A DNA stretch of 23,382 nucleotides from Bacteroidales bacterium. GTDB lineage: Bacteria; Bacteroidota; Bacteroidia; Bacteroidales; P3. The first letter of the stretch is position 1; each line of letters starts with the position of its first letter. The translations under genes were made by a program, and so were the position numbers. The stretch is taken from the NCBI GenBank assembly GCA_016281475.1, contig JAEEIS010000006.1, forward strand, positions 1-23,382, read 5' to 3'. The notes under the pieces are model-generated. The model did no database searches. It saw only the letters and a list, made by a program, of their open reading frames with translations, and was not told where the DNA came from. Positions 1 through 7,692 of the stretch are shown piece after piece.

Positions 1-12
1 CAAAAAAATTAG

Positions 13-20
13 TACTTTTG
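13..20 (+). promoter_or_regulatory. -7 promoter box of the SRP RNA gene
   Basis: TACTTTTG matches the Bacteroidota -7 consensus TAnnTTTG. It lies 5 nt before the first base of the closing stem of the SRP RNA, which is where transcription of that RNA should begin. The matching -33 TTTG element would lie outside the window. Confidence 0.75.
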
Positions 21-25
21 CAATT

Positions 26-128
26 GGGTAAGTCTTATACGACCAGCTCCCATTGAATCCCCCAGGGTAGGAATACAGCAAGGGTGTTTGGTTGTAGCGG
101 TGCGATATAAACAGCTTACCCTTTTTTT
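26..128 (+). ncRNA. ffs: Signal recognition particle RNA (small bacterial type, 4.5S-like)
   Basis: This is the RNA core of the signal recognition particle, which binds Ffh and targets nascent membrane and secreted proteins to FtsY. The apical part (about 55-88) carries the SRP signature: a GGAA tetraloop closed by GTA/TAC, an AGG on the 5' side and an AGCA-AGGG on the 3' side. The ends pair as GGGTAAG (26-32) with CTTACCC (115-121) and are followed directly by seven T residues (122-128), so stem plus U-tract also act as an intrinsic terminator. A TAnnTTTG box lies just upstream. About 100 nt is a normal length for this class. The exact 5' end is inferred from the stem. Confidence 0.9.
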
Positions 129-136
129 ATGTGCCT

Positions 137-967
137 ATGTCAACTACCATTATTCTAGCCTACGCTCTCATCATTGTCGGCATCATCGTTTGGACCGCCC
201 TCATTCCCGGCAGGCGGCATGTCGGTCCCAAAACCATGAACTACATCACCATCTTCGGTGGTGCCTTTCTGTTTGCATCCTGCTTTATCAACCTGGTGCC
301 ACACATGTTCCTTGGCGAAGAGCCGTACCGTTTTGTAACACCTGGCATCCATTTCAAGATGGCCGCAGCCGTGATGCTCGGATTCCTCATCCAGCTGCTA
401 CTTGAGCAACTCACCAAAGGTGCCGAACACGGCCACAACCACTGCCCATGCTGCGAGGAAGAAAAAGAGGCCGAAGAGCACCATCACGAACACCATTCCC
501 ACTCAGGCCACTGCCACAACGACTCCGTTCACCCCGTCGCGGGTCTTATTATAGGTCTCAGCATCCACGCCTTCCTTGAGGGTATGCCCATGATTGACCT
601 CGACGGCGACATCCACCAAGGCCTGCTCTATGGCATCGTGCTCCACAACATCCCCATTGCCCTAGTGCTAGTCGGACTATTCATACACAATGGCTACAAC
701 TTTTGGAAAAGTTTCACACTCCTTGCCATCTTTGCAGTAATGACCCCCCTCGGTTCGCTCTGCAACCTCTACCTCATGCCCGACAACGAGATACTGCAAA
801 GTCTGCTCATGGGTGTCGTGGTGGGCATATTGTTGCACGTGTCGGTAAGCATCCTCTTCGACCACGACCACAACAACTTTTCCTGGGCCAAGTTCGCCTT
901 CATCCTCATTGCTTTCACAGCAGCCTACTTCACCCCCGGCTGCCCCGAAATCTACCCCTTATTCTAA
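137..967 (+). CDS. ZIP-family divalent metal transporter
   Basis: This is a membrane transporter expected to bring zinc or related divalent metals into the cytoplasm. The 276-residue product has about eight hydrophobic helices. A His-rich cytoplasmic loop (residues about 98-127, with HHHEHHSHSGHCH) separates helices 3 and 4, as is typical of ZIP proteins. The metal-site residues are visible as H144 and E148 (HAFLEG) in helix 4 and H170 (HNIP) in helix 5. I chose the ATG at 137; an in-frame GTG at 131 would add two residues. The start lies only 8 nt after the SRP RNA terminator, so expression may come from readthrough of that promoter. Substrate is not determinable from the sequence. A 44-nt AT-rich spacer separates it from prfB. 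Confidence 0.88.
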   Translation: MSTTIILAYALIIVGIIVWTALIPGRRHVGPKTMNYITIFGGAFLFASCFINLVPHMFLGEEPYRFVTPGIHFKMAAAVMLGFLIQLLLEQLTKGAEHGHNHCPCCEEEKEAEEHHHEHHSHSGHCHNDSVHPVAGLIIGLSIHAFLEGMPMIDLDGDIHQGLLYGIVLHNIPIALVLVGLFIHNGYNFWKSFTLLAIFAVMTPLGSLCNLYLMPDNEILQSLLMGVVVGILLHVSVSILFDHDHNNFSWAKFAFILIAFTAAYFTPGCPEIYPLF

Positions 968-1011
968 ATGTGTGCCAGCCAAATTTTAATATTTAAATTT
1001 TAATTCTTAAC

Positions 1012-2124
1012 ATGACCACCGCCGAAACCATCAAAGACCTCATATCACGCAAAGATGCGCTGCATCGCTATCTAAATATCGACACCCTCGTGTCGCAAAT
1101 CGCTGAAGAAGAACAAAAGACCGAAGCCCCCGACTTCTGGAACGACCCCAAGGAGGCTCAGAAAGTGATGAAAGCCATCCAAAACAAGAAATCGTGGGTC
1201 AACGCCTTTCGCGAAGTGGACACCAGCTGTGGCGACCTGCAGGTACTTGGAGAATTTTTCGACAGCGGCGATGCCACCGAAGAGGAAGTCATCGAGCAGA
1301 TCAACATCACCCAGCCCCTCGTCGAAGCCCTCGAACTCAAGAACATGCTTCAGGGCGAAAGCGACCGTTTCGATGCCGTCCTCTCCATTAATGCCGGCGC
1401 AGGTGGCGTGGAGGCTCAGGACTGGGCTGAGATGCTCATGCGCATGTACATCCGCTATGCCGAAACCCACAACTACAAGGTGGCCATCTCCAACAGCCTC
1501 GACGGTGAAGGCGCAGGCATCAAGAGCGTCACCATGCAGATTGAAGGCGAATACGCCTTTGGCTACCTCAAGAGTGAGACCGGCGTGCACCGCCTCGTGC
1601 GCGTCAGCCCCTTCAACGCACAAGGCAAACGCATGACATCATTCGCATCTGTCAGCGTCACACCCCTCGTCGACGACACCATCGAAGTCGTGGTCGACAT
1701 GTCACGCCTCAGCTGGGACACCTTCCGCAGCGGCGGAGCCGGCGGACAGAATGTCAACAAGGTCGAAAGCGGCGTACGCCTGCGCTACCAATACAAAGAC
1801 CCCTACACTGGTGCCGAAGAGGAGATACTCATCGAGAACACCGAAACACGCGACCAGCCCAAGAACAAAGAGAATGCCATGCGTCTGCTCCGTTCCCAAC
1901 TCTACGAGCGCGAGTTGCAGCACCGCATGGAAGAACAGGCCAAAATCAAGGCCAGCCAAAAAAAGATAGAATGGGGCAGCCAGATACGCAGCTACGTCTT
2001 CGACGACCGCCGCGTCAAAGACCACCGCACCAACTACCAGACCGCCGACGTGGCCGGTGTCATGGACGGCAAAATAGACAATTTTATTAAGGCCTACCTC
2101 ATGCAGTTTGGCAACAACGGCTAA
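1012..2124 (+). CDS. prfB: Peptide chain release factor 2
   Basis: RF2 recognises UGA and UAA stop codons in the ribosomal A site and triggers peptide release. The 370-residue protein is full length. The SPF tripeptide that reads the stop codon is at 199-201, and the catalytic GGQ is at 244-246 in the conserved context SGGAGGQNVNKVESGVRL. The 45-residue spacing between them equals that of E. coli RF2. Many bacteria encode RF2 with an in-frame UGA near codon 25 and a programmed +1 frameshift. Here the equivalent site (RYL then NID, codons 19-24) reads CTA AAT with no UGA, so the gene is a single uninterrupted frame. The ATG at 1012 follows a spacer made almost only of A and T. Confidence 0.97.
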   Translation: MTTAETIKDLISRKDALHRYLNIDTLVSQIAEEEQKTEAPDFWNDPKEAQKVMKAIQNKKSWVNAFREVDTSCGDLQVLGEFFDSGDATEEEVIEQINITQPLVEALELKNMLQGESDRFDAVLSINAGAGGVEAQDWAEMLMRMYIRYAETHNYKVAISNSLDGEGAGIKSVTMQIEGEYAFGYLKSETGVHRLVRVSPFNAQGKRMTSFASVSVTPLVDDTIEVVVDMSRLSWDTFRSGGAGGQNVNKVESGVRLRYQYKDPYTGAEEEILIENTETRDQPKNKENAMRLLRSQLYERELQHRMEEQAKIKASQKKIEWGSQIRSYVFDDRRVKDHRTNYQTADVAGVMDGKIDNFIKAYLMQFGNNG

Positions 2125-2157
2125 CAGCCGACTCTTAATTTTTAATTAGTAATTTTT
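2118..2157 (+). terminator. Possible weak terminator after prfB
   Basis: CGGCT-AAC-AGCCG (2118-2130) forms a 5-bp hairpin over the prfB stop codon and is followed by T-rich sequence, including TTTTT and TTTTTTT runs by 2157. The stem is short and the T-run is not immediately adjacent, so termination may be partial or absent. Confidence 0.3.
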
Positions 2158-2163
2158 TTCATC

Positions 2164-3276
2164 ATGATCCGTCCCTCCACACTCAACGACCTGCCGGCCA
2201 TCATGGCGATGATTGACCATTCGCGCAACATCATGCGCACCAATGGCAATCAGACGCAGTGGGACGGCTATCCCACCGAAACCACCATCCGCGACGACAT
2301 TGCACAAGGCATCAGCTTCATCGTCACAGACAATGCGGGCAACTCCATCGGCTGCTTTACCCTGCTCAACCAGCCCGAACCCACCTACACCTATATCGAA
2401 GGTGGTCTCTGGCTCGACGACACCACCCCCTACCGTACCATCCATCGCCTCGCTTGCGCCCCCAACTCTCATGGCGTAGCGCGACAGGCCTTCTTGTGGA
2501 GCGAAGCACAGTGTGCCTCTATCCGTGTCGACACCCACCGCGACAACCACATCATGCTCCACATCATCCAAAAACTGGGCTATACCTACTGCGGCACCGT
2601 CTACATGACCAACGGAACCCCTCGCGATGCTTTTCAAAAGATGACGTACCCTATGGTCAACCCCGCCATCAAGGCCTACGTCGAGAGTAAGATTCTTCTA
2701 CGCCATGAGCATTTCGACGAAGCCCACCATCCCGACCATATACTGCGCGTAATGGCACAAAGCATGGAACTGGCACAGTATTATCCCCAACTCGACAAGG
2801 ACATGGTCTACACCATTGCAGCCTTCCACGACACCGGCGTTGTCGAAGGACGCGAGCGACACCACCTCGTCTCGGGACGCATCATCCGCCAAGACCCCTG
2901 CCTGCCGCAATGGTTCTCACCCGAACAGATAGAGACCATGGCACAGGCTGCCGAAGACCACCGCGCCTCCGCCACCCAGTCCCCACGCAGCCTCTACGGC
3001 ATGATTGTCGCCGAGGCCGACCGCGACATAGAGCCCCGCACCATCATCCTCCGCACCGTACAATACGGTCTCTCCTACTATCCCCAACTGGACAAAGAAG
3101 GGCACTGGCAGCGAACCCTCCAACACCTCGACGAGAAATACTCACCCCACGGCTACCTCAAGTTCTTCATCCCCCAATCGCGCAACCAAGCCCAAATGCA
3201 AAAACTCCAGACCCTCATCGCTGACGAGGAGCAACTGCGACACATCTTTGACGAAATATACGAATCCCAGAAATAG
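2164..3276 (+). CDS. GNAT N-acetyltransferase / HD-domain hydrolase fusion
   Basis: Two domains are joined in one 370-residue frame. Residues 1 to about 165 form a GNAT acetyltransferase: the acetyl-CoA loop is around SHGVAR (102-107), followed by the typical segment VDTHRDNHIM...IIQKLGY. Residues about 175-370 form an HD metal-dependent phosphohydrolase with H192, the paired H222-D223 (AAFHDTG), H266 (EDHR) and D286 as likely metal ligands. GNAT enzymes transfer an acetyl group to an amine; HD enzymes often hydrolyse nucleotides or related phosphates. Neither substrate can be read from the sequence. No frameshift or linker damage is visible. The gene follows prfB by 39 nt and precedes the DUF456 gene by 12 nt, so it may belong to a plus-strand operon. 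Confidence 0.85.
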   Translation: MIRPSTLNDLPAIMAMIDHSRNIMRTNGNQTQWDGYPTETTIRDDIAQGISFIVTDNAGNSIGCFTLLNQPEPTYTYIEGGLWLDDTTPYRTIHRLACAPNSHGVARQAFLWSEAQCASIRVDTHRDNHIMLHIIQKLGYTYCGTVYMTNGTPRDAFQKMTYPMVNPAIKAYVESKILLRHEHFDEAHHPDHILRVMAQSMELAQYYPQLDKDMVYTIAAFHDTGVVEGRERHHLVSGRIIRQDPCLPQWFSPEQIETMAQAAEDHRASATQSPRSLYGMIVAEADRDIEPRTIILRTVQYGLSYYPQLDKEGHWQRTLQHLDEKYSPHGYLKFFIPQSRNQAQMQKLQTLIADEEQLRHIFDEIYESQK

Positions 3277-3288
3277 CACTACCCAATC

Positions 3289-3783
3289 ATGAACACCGTA
3301 CTCATCATCGTCGCCATCCTACTCGTCCTCATCGGCATAGCCGGCTCCATCATCCCCGGCCTTGCAGGTCCGCCATTCAGCTGGCTCGCACTGCTGCTGC
3401 TTAACTTCACCACCGCTGCCGACTACACCCCCCTCTTCCTCGTCGCCACAGCCGTCGTCGCCATAGTCATCACCATACTCGACTACATCGTCCCCTCCCT
3501 CAGCACCAAACGCCACGGGGGCAGCAAGGCAGGTGTGTGGGGCTGCAACATAGGCCTCGTCGTCAGCATCATCGGGTTGCCTTTTGGCCCCACTGGCATC
3601 CTCGGTGTCATCTTCTGGCCCTTCGTCGGTGCCCTTGTGGGCGAGCTCTTCAGCGGCAAACAGAGCCGCGAGGCCCTCCGCGCCGCCTGGGGTGCCTTCC
3701 TCGGCTTCCTCACCGGCACCGGCCTCAAACTCGCCTACGCCATCTTCGCCGCCTTCTTCGTCATCCGCGACCTCATCCACTAG
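3289..3783 (+). CDS. DUF456-family membrane protein
   Basis: The 164-residue protein is almost wholly hydrophobic, with roughly four to five transmembrane segments. It begins with the DUF456-like pattern of a first helix followed by GIAGSIIPGLAGPPFSW, then a glycine-rich central region (LPFGPTGILGVIFWPFVGA) that is also typical of the family. A short basic loop (STKRHGGSKAG) lies between helices. The family has no firm biochemical role. It starts 12 nt after the GNAT-HD gene, so translation and transcription are probably linked. Confidence 0.82.
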   Translation: MNTVLIIVAILLVLIGIAGSIIPGLAGPPFSWLALLLLNFTTAADYTPLFLVATAVVAIVITILDYIVPSLSTKRHGGSKAGVWGCNIGLVVSIIGLPFGPTGILGVIFWPFVGALVGELFSGKQSREALRAAWGAFLGFLTGTGLKLAYAIFAAFFVIRDLIH

Positions 3784-3924
3784 TCTCGACAGGTCTACAA
3801 CGATAATAGCCAATCCCTCAATGATACGACAGTAACTCCTGCATCATCCAAAGTACGGCTCTCGTCACGGGTTATTATTATTTTTTCATTTACTGGCAGA
3901 CGATTTCCTATTTTTAACCAAAAT

Positions 3925-3964
3925 CGGTCATTAGAAAACAGAAGGTCCTCCTTTCTAATGACCG
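3925..3964. repeat. Perfect 13-bp inverted repeat in the 3784-4040 gap
   Basis: CGGTCATTAGAAA (3925-3937) and its exact reverse complement (3952-3964) enclose a 14-nt loop. A third copy of GTCATTAGAAAA follows at 3964-3975 in direct orientation. The element lies just upstream of the transposase fragment and may belong to the end of the same insertion sequence, or mark a regulatory or terminator hairpin. Apart from a T-rich stretch at about 3871-3892, I see nothing else in 3784-3988. Confidence 0.6.
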
Positions 3965-3988
3965 TCATTAGAAAAACCCATCCGTACA

Positions 3989-4018
3989 TTGCTGTATGCC
4001 AAATATTTGTTATCTTTA
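3989..4018 (+). promoter_or_regulatory. Possible promoter of the transposase fragment
   Basis: TTG (3989-3991), a 19-nt spacer and TATCTTTA (4011-4018) resemble the Bacteroidota TTTG-N19-TAnnTTTG promoter with one mismatch in each box. It is correctly placed 22 nt before the ATG of the truncated transposase. Confidence 0.35.
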
Positions 4019-4040
4019 CATCGTAATAAAACAGACATGA

Positions 4041-4217
4041 ATGTTCAAAAATACTGACATAAAGTTTGTAGACAAGGAGATTACGCCATTCGGAGGCTTG
4101 GCTCTTTTCTTCAAAATGCTTGAAAGATGCAACTTCGGGCAGGTGCTACAGGAGTGTGGACTGCCGGAGCAGGGTTTTAACCACCATTTAGATAATAAAT
4201 TACCAAACAACATATGA
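4041..4217 (+). pseudogene. Truncated IS1380-like transposase, N-terminal fragment
   Basis: The frame begins at ATG 4041 and ends at TGA 4217 (58 codons). The first 50 or so read like the N-terminus of an IS1380-family transposase: an ITPFGGLALFFKMLER segment is followed by a helix and LPEQGFN. The similarity stops abruptly after this point, and the last eight residues (DNKLPNNI) look unrelated. The catalytic DDE region is absent, so it cannot be active. It probably marks a deletion or rearrangement that joined IS sequence to the end of the neighbouring minus-strand gene. The assignment comes from remembered family patterns; a database search would settle it. Confidence 0.6.
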
Positions 4218-4279
4218 AGAAAACATACAAATACCAACCACTTAGTAACACTTTTCAACTCAGTGGCTTTGGTAATTTC

Positions 4280-5941
4280 TTATCGTAGCACTACCTTCTG
4301 CATATATACCCTGTCTGGCATGTGCAACGCAACAAAATACGTCCCTGACGGCAATTCTCGTAGCGAAATACTGACCGATTCATCACCCTCGGGAATAACC
4401 GCATCGGCCACTTCGTGTCCCACGGCGTCATGCAGGGTCACCCGTATCGGAGCCTCTGCCACTCTGCCTAGGCTTATCGTCACATCGCCACTTGTTGGGT
4501 TGGGATGCACAGTGAACAAGCCCGACATCCCTTCGGCTTGAGCAATATCCGAAACACTTTCAAAAATAGCTGTGAGCACAGTATCCTGCGTCACACACAA
4601 ATTTCGTGGATTGAAATATATTCCGTCAGACCAACGAACAAAACGAGCAATCGAAAAATATCTCGGATATGCTCTGATTACGACAGTGTCACCGTCACAA
4701 TAGCGTCCACTCCCTGTCACATAGCCCAACGCATCGTCGCTGCTCGACAATTCCACATCAAACATGTCTACGGTGTCAAAGTAGGCGACAAATACGGTAT
4801 CTTGCGTAACATACACCCTGCGCGGATTATTGCTATCGCCATCATTCCACCTTATAAAACGCGAGTTCACCATCCTCGGACAAGCCTCTAGAACGGCGGT
4901 GTCTCTCAAATAGTACCATCCGCCACCGGTTACATAACCTAGGCTATCATCAAAACTCCGTGCCTCCACCCTATGACTGTCCTCGACGCAAAAGTATGCC
5001 ACAAAAGCCGTGTCCTGCGTTATGGGGACAATACGAGGATTATCGGTGCATCCATCGTTCCAATGCATGAACCGATACCCATGATACGGTCGCGCCCAAA
5101 TAGTCTGGTCTCTCCATTTCGAAAGCTCGCCAGATGGTCCCGCCTCTCCCATTTTGTAGTCATTCGGCCTCACATCCACCTGGGCATAATCAATCATCGC
5201 CAGACAATAACCAAACCTATCACCACCATCACACCAATCAGGCGGCATCCATACATTTCTAATCGTATCCAGACAAATGATTCTCTGAGGCGTAACATTC
5301 CATTGTCCAGCCGCGCCCCAGCACACAACTGCATAAGCTATAGGCTTATATTCATAGGTTCCAAAAAGATTCGGATCCAGAACATTGTTATTAAACGACC
5401 CTGCCAAAAAGAAAGTCGAGTCTACAAATATGGGGCTGCTGGTCCGTGCCTCATACAGATAGCAATAGAGAAAGCCCCAACGGTTGGTATCCTCGCCCTT
5501 GGGTATTTTTAATATCCTTGGGGCTGCTGTATCCCATCGTATCGAACCCACTCGGTACTGCGTGTCTCGTTGACCGTCATACTGATACACATGCACATAT
5601 TCTGGCATCGGACGGTCATTGGTCTTCCATACGGCTGCAGGGTTAAACCGAGGATTTATTGTCTCGTCAACCACCCACACCCCGACACCAGTAATAGCCG
5701 CAGGGTGTTCCACATATTCCGACCTCAAATGGAGCAGACAACTTCCCCAATCGTCAAGCATAAATAGTGCACTTGTGGTACGGTCCGTGTCAAAATACAC
5801 TGGCATAGTGTCGTACCACCAAGAATAGTGATACCCAGGCATTCTCGATCCGGGTGAAATCGTGTCATATCCCTGCGCACTTACCGATATAGACTGAGAC
5901 AATAGCCAACAGGCAATTACAATTACTTTATTCAGTTTCAT
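4280..5941 (-). CDS. Secreted repeat protein with T9SS C-terminal sorting domain
   Basis: The 553-residue product is predicted to leave the cell by the type IX system. It has a Sec signal peptide (about 1-23, ending SVSAQ), an unrecognised N-terminal region, and three tandem repeats of roughly 65-70 residues (about 253-317, 323-389, 394-461). Each repeat carries a core such as RFIRWNDGDSNNPRRVYVTQ followed by DTVFVAYF, as in Listeria-Bacteroides/InlB-B-type repeats. The C-terminus (about 475-553) matches a Por-secretion tail: VHPNPTSGDV, then DAVGHEV, LPSGTYFV and a final KVVLR. I chose the start at 5941, the Met directly before the signal peptide; upstream in-frame Mets exist. The start overlaps the end of the preceding lipoprotein gene by 14 nt, so the two are probably co-translated. 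Function is unknown; surface adhesion or binding is an inference. Confidence 0.8.
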   Translation of the reverse strand: MKLNKVIVIACWLLSQSISVSAQGYDTISPGSRMPGYHYSWWYDTMPVYFDTDRTTSALFMLDDWGSCLLHLRSEYVEHPAAITGVGVWVVDETINPRFNPAAVWKTNDRPMPEYVHVYQYDGQRDTQYRVGSIRWDTAAPRILKIPKGEDTNRWGFLYCYLYEARTSSPIFVDSTFFLAGSFNNNVLDPNLFGTYEYKPIAYAVVCWGAAGQWNVTPQRIICLDTIRNVWMPPDWCDGGDRFGYCLAMIDYAQVDVRPNDYKMGEAGPSGELSKWRDQTIWARPYHGYRFMHWNDGCTDNPRIVPITQDTAFVAYFCVEDSHRVEARSFDDSLGYVTGGGWYYLRDTAVLEACPRMVNSRFIRWNDGDSNNPRRVYVTQDTVFVAYFDTVDMFDVELSSSDDALGYVTGSGRYCDGDTVVIRAYPRYFSIARFVRWSDGIYFNPRNLCVTQDTVLTAIFESVSDIAQAEGMSGLFTVHPNPTSGDVTISLGRVAEAPIRVTLHDAVGHEVADAVIPEGDESVSISLRELPSGTYFVALHMPDRVYMQKVVLR

Positions 5942-7445
5942 ATCTTTCATTTTTTTTATACATAAAAGCAACACAGGTCTGTTCGTATGAATACTCTATT
6001 GCGAGAATTCGCGAAAAATACTCCCATGCCATATGACTATTTCTATAGCATAACACTTCTATATAATTAGATTCTCGTTCAGGCAATTTTACAAATTTAC
6101 TGACTGATGAATTATTAACATCCAAACATTCATTAGGTGTGATATTATTTAAATCTTCATAACATTGGACAAGCCAGCCATACGTCTTATTCCATCCACC
6201 AGCCCACAGCTTATTGTTCAATATGTGCATCGTATTCATCTTTTGTGTATACGACTGGATATATTTACAAGTAGTACTACCCCAAGAAAAAAGGCTGATT
6301 GTACTGACTTGTTGATCATTGGCAGTCTTAGGATTACATAACAGAGCTATTGAATTGATTGACGGCGCATATTGCATATCGACAAAAGTATTTGGCACCT
6401 CTGAGTATGACCAGACCCTGTTTGCATCACTTACAAAGATGTCGCCAAAATTATTGCGGTTAATATAAAACGAGCAAATGTACTTCGTAACTTCATCATA
6501 ATTGGGCAACCAAATATAACACCCCTCATAAGATACCGTTGCATCATCGCTATTAGGCATGGCCAAAAGCCGAATAGGTGTACTATTGTTATGCCATGAG
6601 AATTGCGTTGTTTGGTATGGTGCATTTACAGTGCAATTCACCGTATTGTATTTCATCCCATTCCAATAATCTTCAATCTCATCCTCGAACATATTGTAAC
6701 GGTCTAGATACCTTACTCCAAACGTCCATGCCTCACCACCAAAGCGCGAGGCTGTAATCAGATACTTATCGCCAATGGCTATATCGGTTAAGGTTTCTGT
6801 TGTGTCTGGGAATGCATATACATAGTTTTCCCAACTATTTCCACCTCCTTTCATCGTGACCAGACATGATTCGCCAGCCGTCCCTTCTTTCAAGCCAATC
6901 ATCCCTATCAATGTGTCCGAACCATCTGAACGAATGGCCATCTTAGTCAACTCAGATGTACCAACTACTCTACTAAACTGAACCTTAATATTCGCCATAT
7001 TGTCTGCGGCTATACTGTCTAAGCTCATTATTGCAATATACCCCACATTATCTGGATTGTCTGTTCTGTCTGGTGGCTGAGGGGGTTCTTCTGGAAGTGT
7101 TGTTGGATATGTCATTTTGCCACAGAAAAAACACCTCCTACCAACAATCTGCATATCTGCAACTGTATAAGATATGCCCCCATACATGTTGCTCCATAAT
7201 GGCATGACGTATTCTTTTCCATATTGTGGAGACGAAATATACACAAATCGGTGTGGATTGGAAGCGTTTTCTTTGTCATAATACATCAGCGTACTATAAC
7301 CTGAACCATAGCCGTAACCGTCTATCCGTAACAACACTTGGGAATAATACTCTGACGAAAGCGTTCTTACGCGAGAAACAACTTGGCATGAACAGCCACC
7401 AATAAATGACAAAAAAATGACAAGAAATACAAAAACTTTTCTCAT
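5928..7445 (-). CDS. Putative lipoprotein of unknown function
   Basis: The 505-residue product starts at 7445 with a basic N-terminus and a hydrophobic segment, VFVFLVIFLSFIGGC, whose Cys18 is a plausible lipidation site. A second Cys follows two residues later. The remainder is rich in Tyr, Trp, Asn and Ser and recalls a beta-rich, possibly propeller-like, exported protein. A Pro-rich linker (PEEPPQPPDRTDNP) separates a short N-terminal part from the larger rest. I do not recognise the family. The gene is noticeably more AT-rich than its neighbours and uses more A/T-ending codons, which suggests acquisition. It overlaps the downstream T9SS-type gene by 14 nt, and a TATCTTTG box lies about 50 nt upstream. 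Confidence 0.72.
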   Translation of the reverse strand: MRKVFVFLVIFLSFIGGCSCQVVSRVRTLSSEYYSQVLLRIDGYGYGSGYSTLMYYDKENASNPHRFVYISSPQYGKEYVMPLWSNMYGGISYTVADMQIVGRRCFFCGKMTYPTTLPEEPPQPPDRTDNPDNVGYIAIMSLDSIAADNMANIKVQFSRVVGTSELTKMAIRSDGSDTLIGMIGLKEGTAGESCLVTMKGGGNSWENYVYAFPDTTETLTDIAIGDKYLITASRFGGEAWTFGVRYLDRYNMFEDEIEDYWNGMKYNTVNCTVNAPYQTTQFSWHNNSTPIRLLAMPNSDDATVSYEGCYIWLPNYDEVTKYICSFYINRNNFGDIFVSDANRVWSYSEVPNTFVDMQYAPSINSIALLCNPKTANDQQVSTISLFSWGSTTCKYIQSYTQKMNTMHILNNKLWAGGWNKTYGWLVQCYEDLNNITPNECLDVNNSSVSKFVKLPERESNYIEVLCYRNSHMAWEYFSRILAIEYSYEQTCVAFMYKKNERYETE

Positions 7446-7497
7446 AATATGCTTATTTATATCCAACAATCAAAATCAAAACTTATTATATGCACTG

Positions 7498-7505
7498 CAA
7501 AGATA
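7498..7505 (-). promoter_or_regulatory. -7 promoter box for the lipoprotein/T9SS gene pair
   Basis: On the minus strand this reads TATCTTTG, an exact match to TAnnTTTG. It lies 52 nt before the ATG at 7445. No clear -33 TTTG is seen at the usual spacing. The surrounding bases (TGTGTATCTTTGCAGTGC) closely resemble those of the promoter near 23215. Confidence 0.55.
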
Positions 7506-7581
7506 CACAAAATATTTGATATATGCGCAGATTTATAAATAGTATTTTCCAAAAAAACTAATTATCATTATTTTACCATGT

Positions 7582-7621
7582 ACTAATTTAGGAATAATTC
7601 ATACACAATTCATGACAATTC
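7582..7621 (-). repeat. AT-rich dispersed repeat, copy 1
   Basis: Read on the minus strand, 7621-7591 matches 23106-23136 on the plus strand at 25 of 31 positions (shared words GAATTG, CAT, AATTGT, GAATTATTC), with weaker similarity continuing to about 7582. Both copies lie roughly 80 nt upstream of a TAnnTTTG box and point towards it. Confidence 0.45.
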
Positions 7622-7692
7622 TATTTTTCAGCGGAATGATACAGTTTTTTTCTGATTAGGGATACAAATATGTTCATTTCCGACATTTTTTG

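Noticed and set aside
1072..1080. Programmed +1 frameshift site in prfB
   Set aside because: There is no in-frame TGA; the gene is open from ATG 1012 to the stop at 2124.
4973..5512. Plus-strand frame of 179 codons within the T9SS-cargo gene
   Set aside because: No domain or promoter is visible, while the minus-strand frame has a signal peptide, repeats and a sorting domain.
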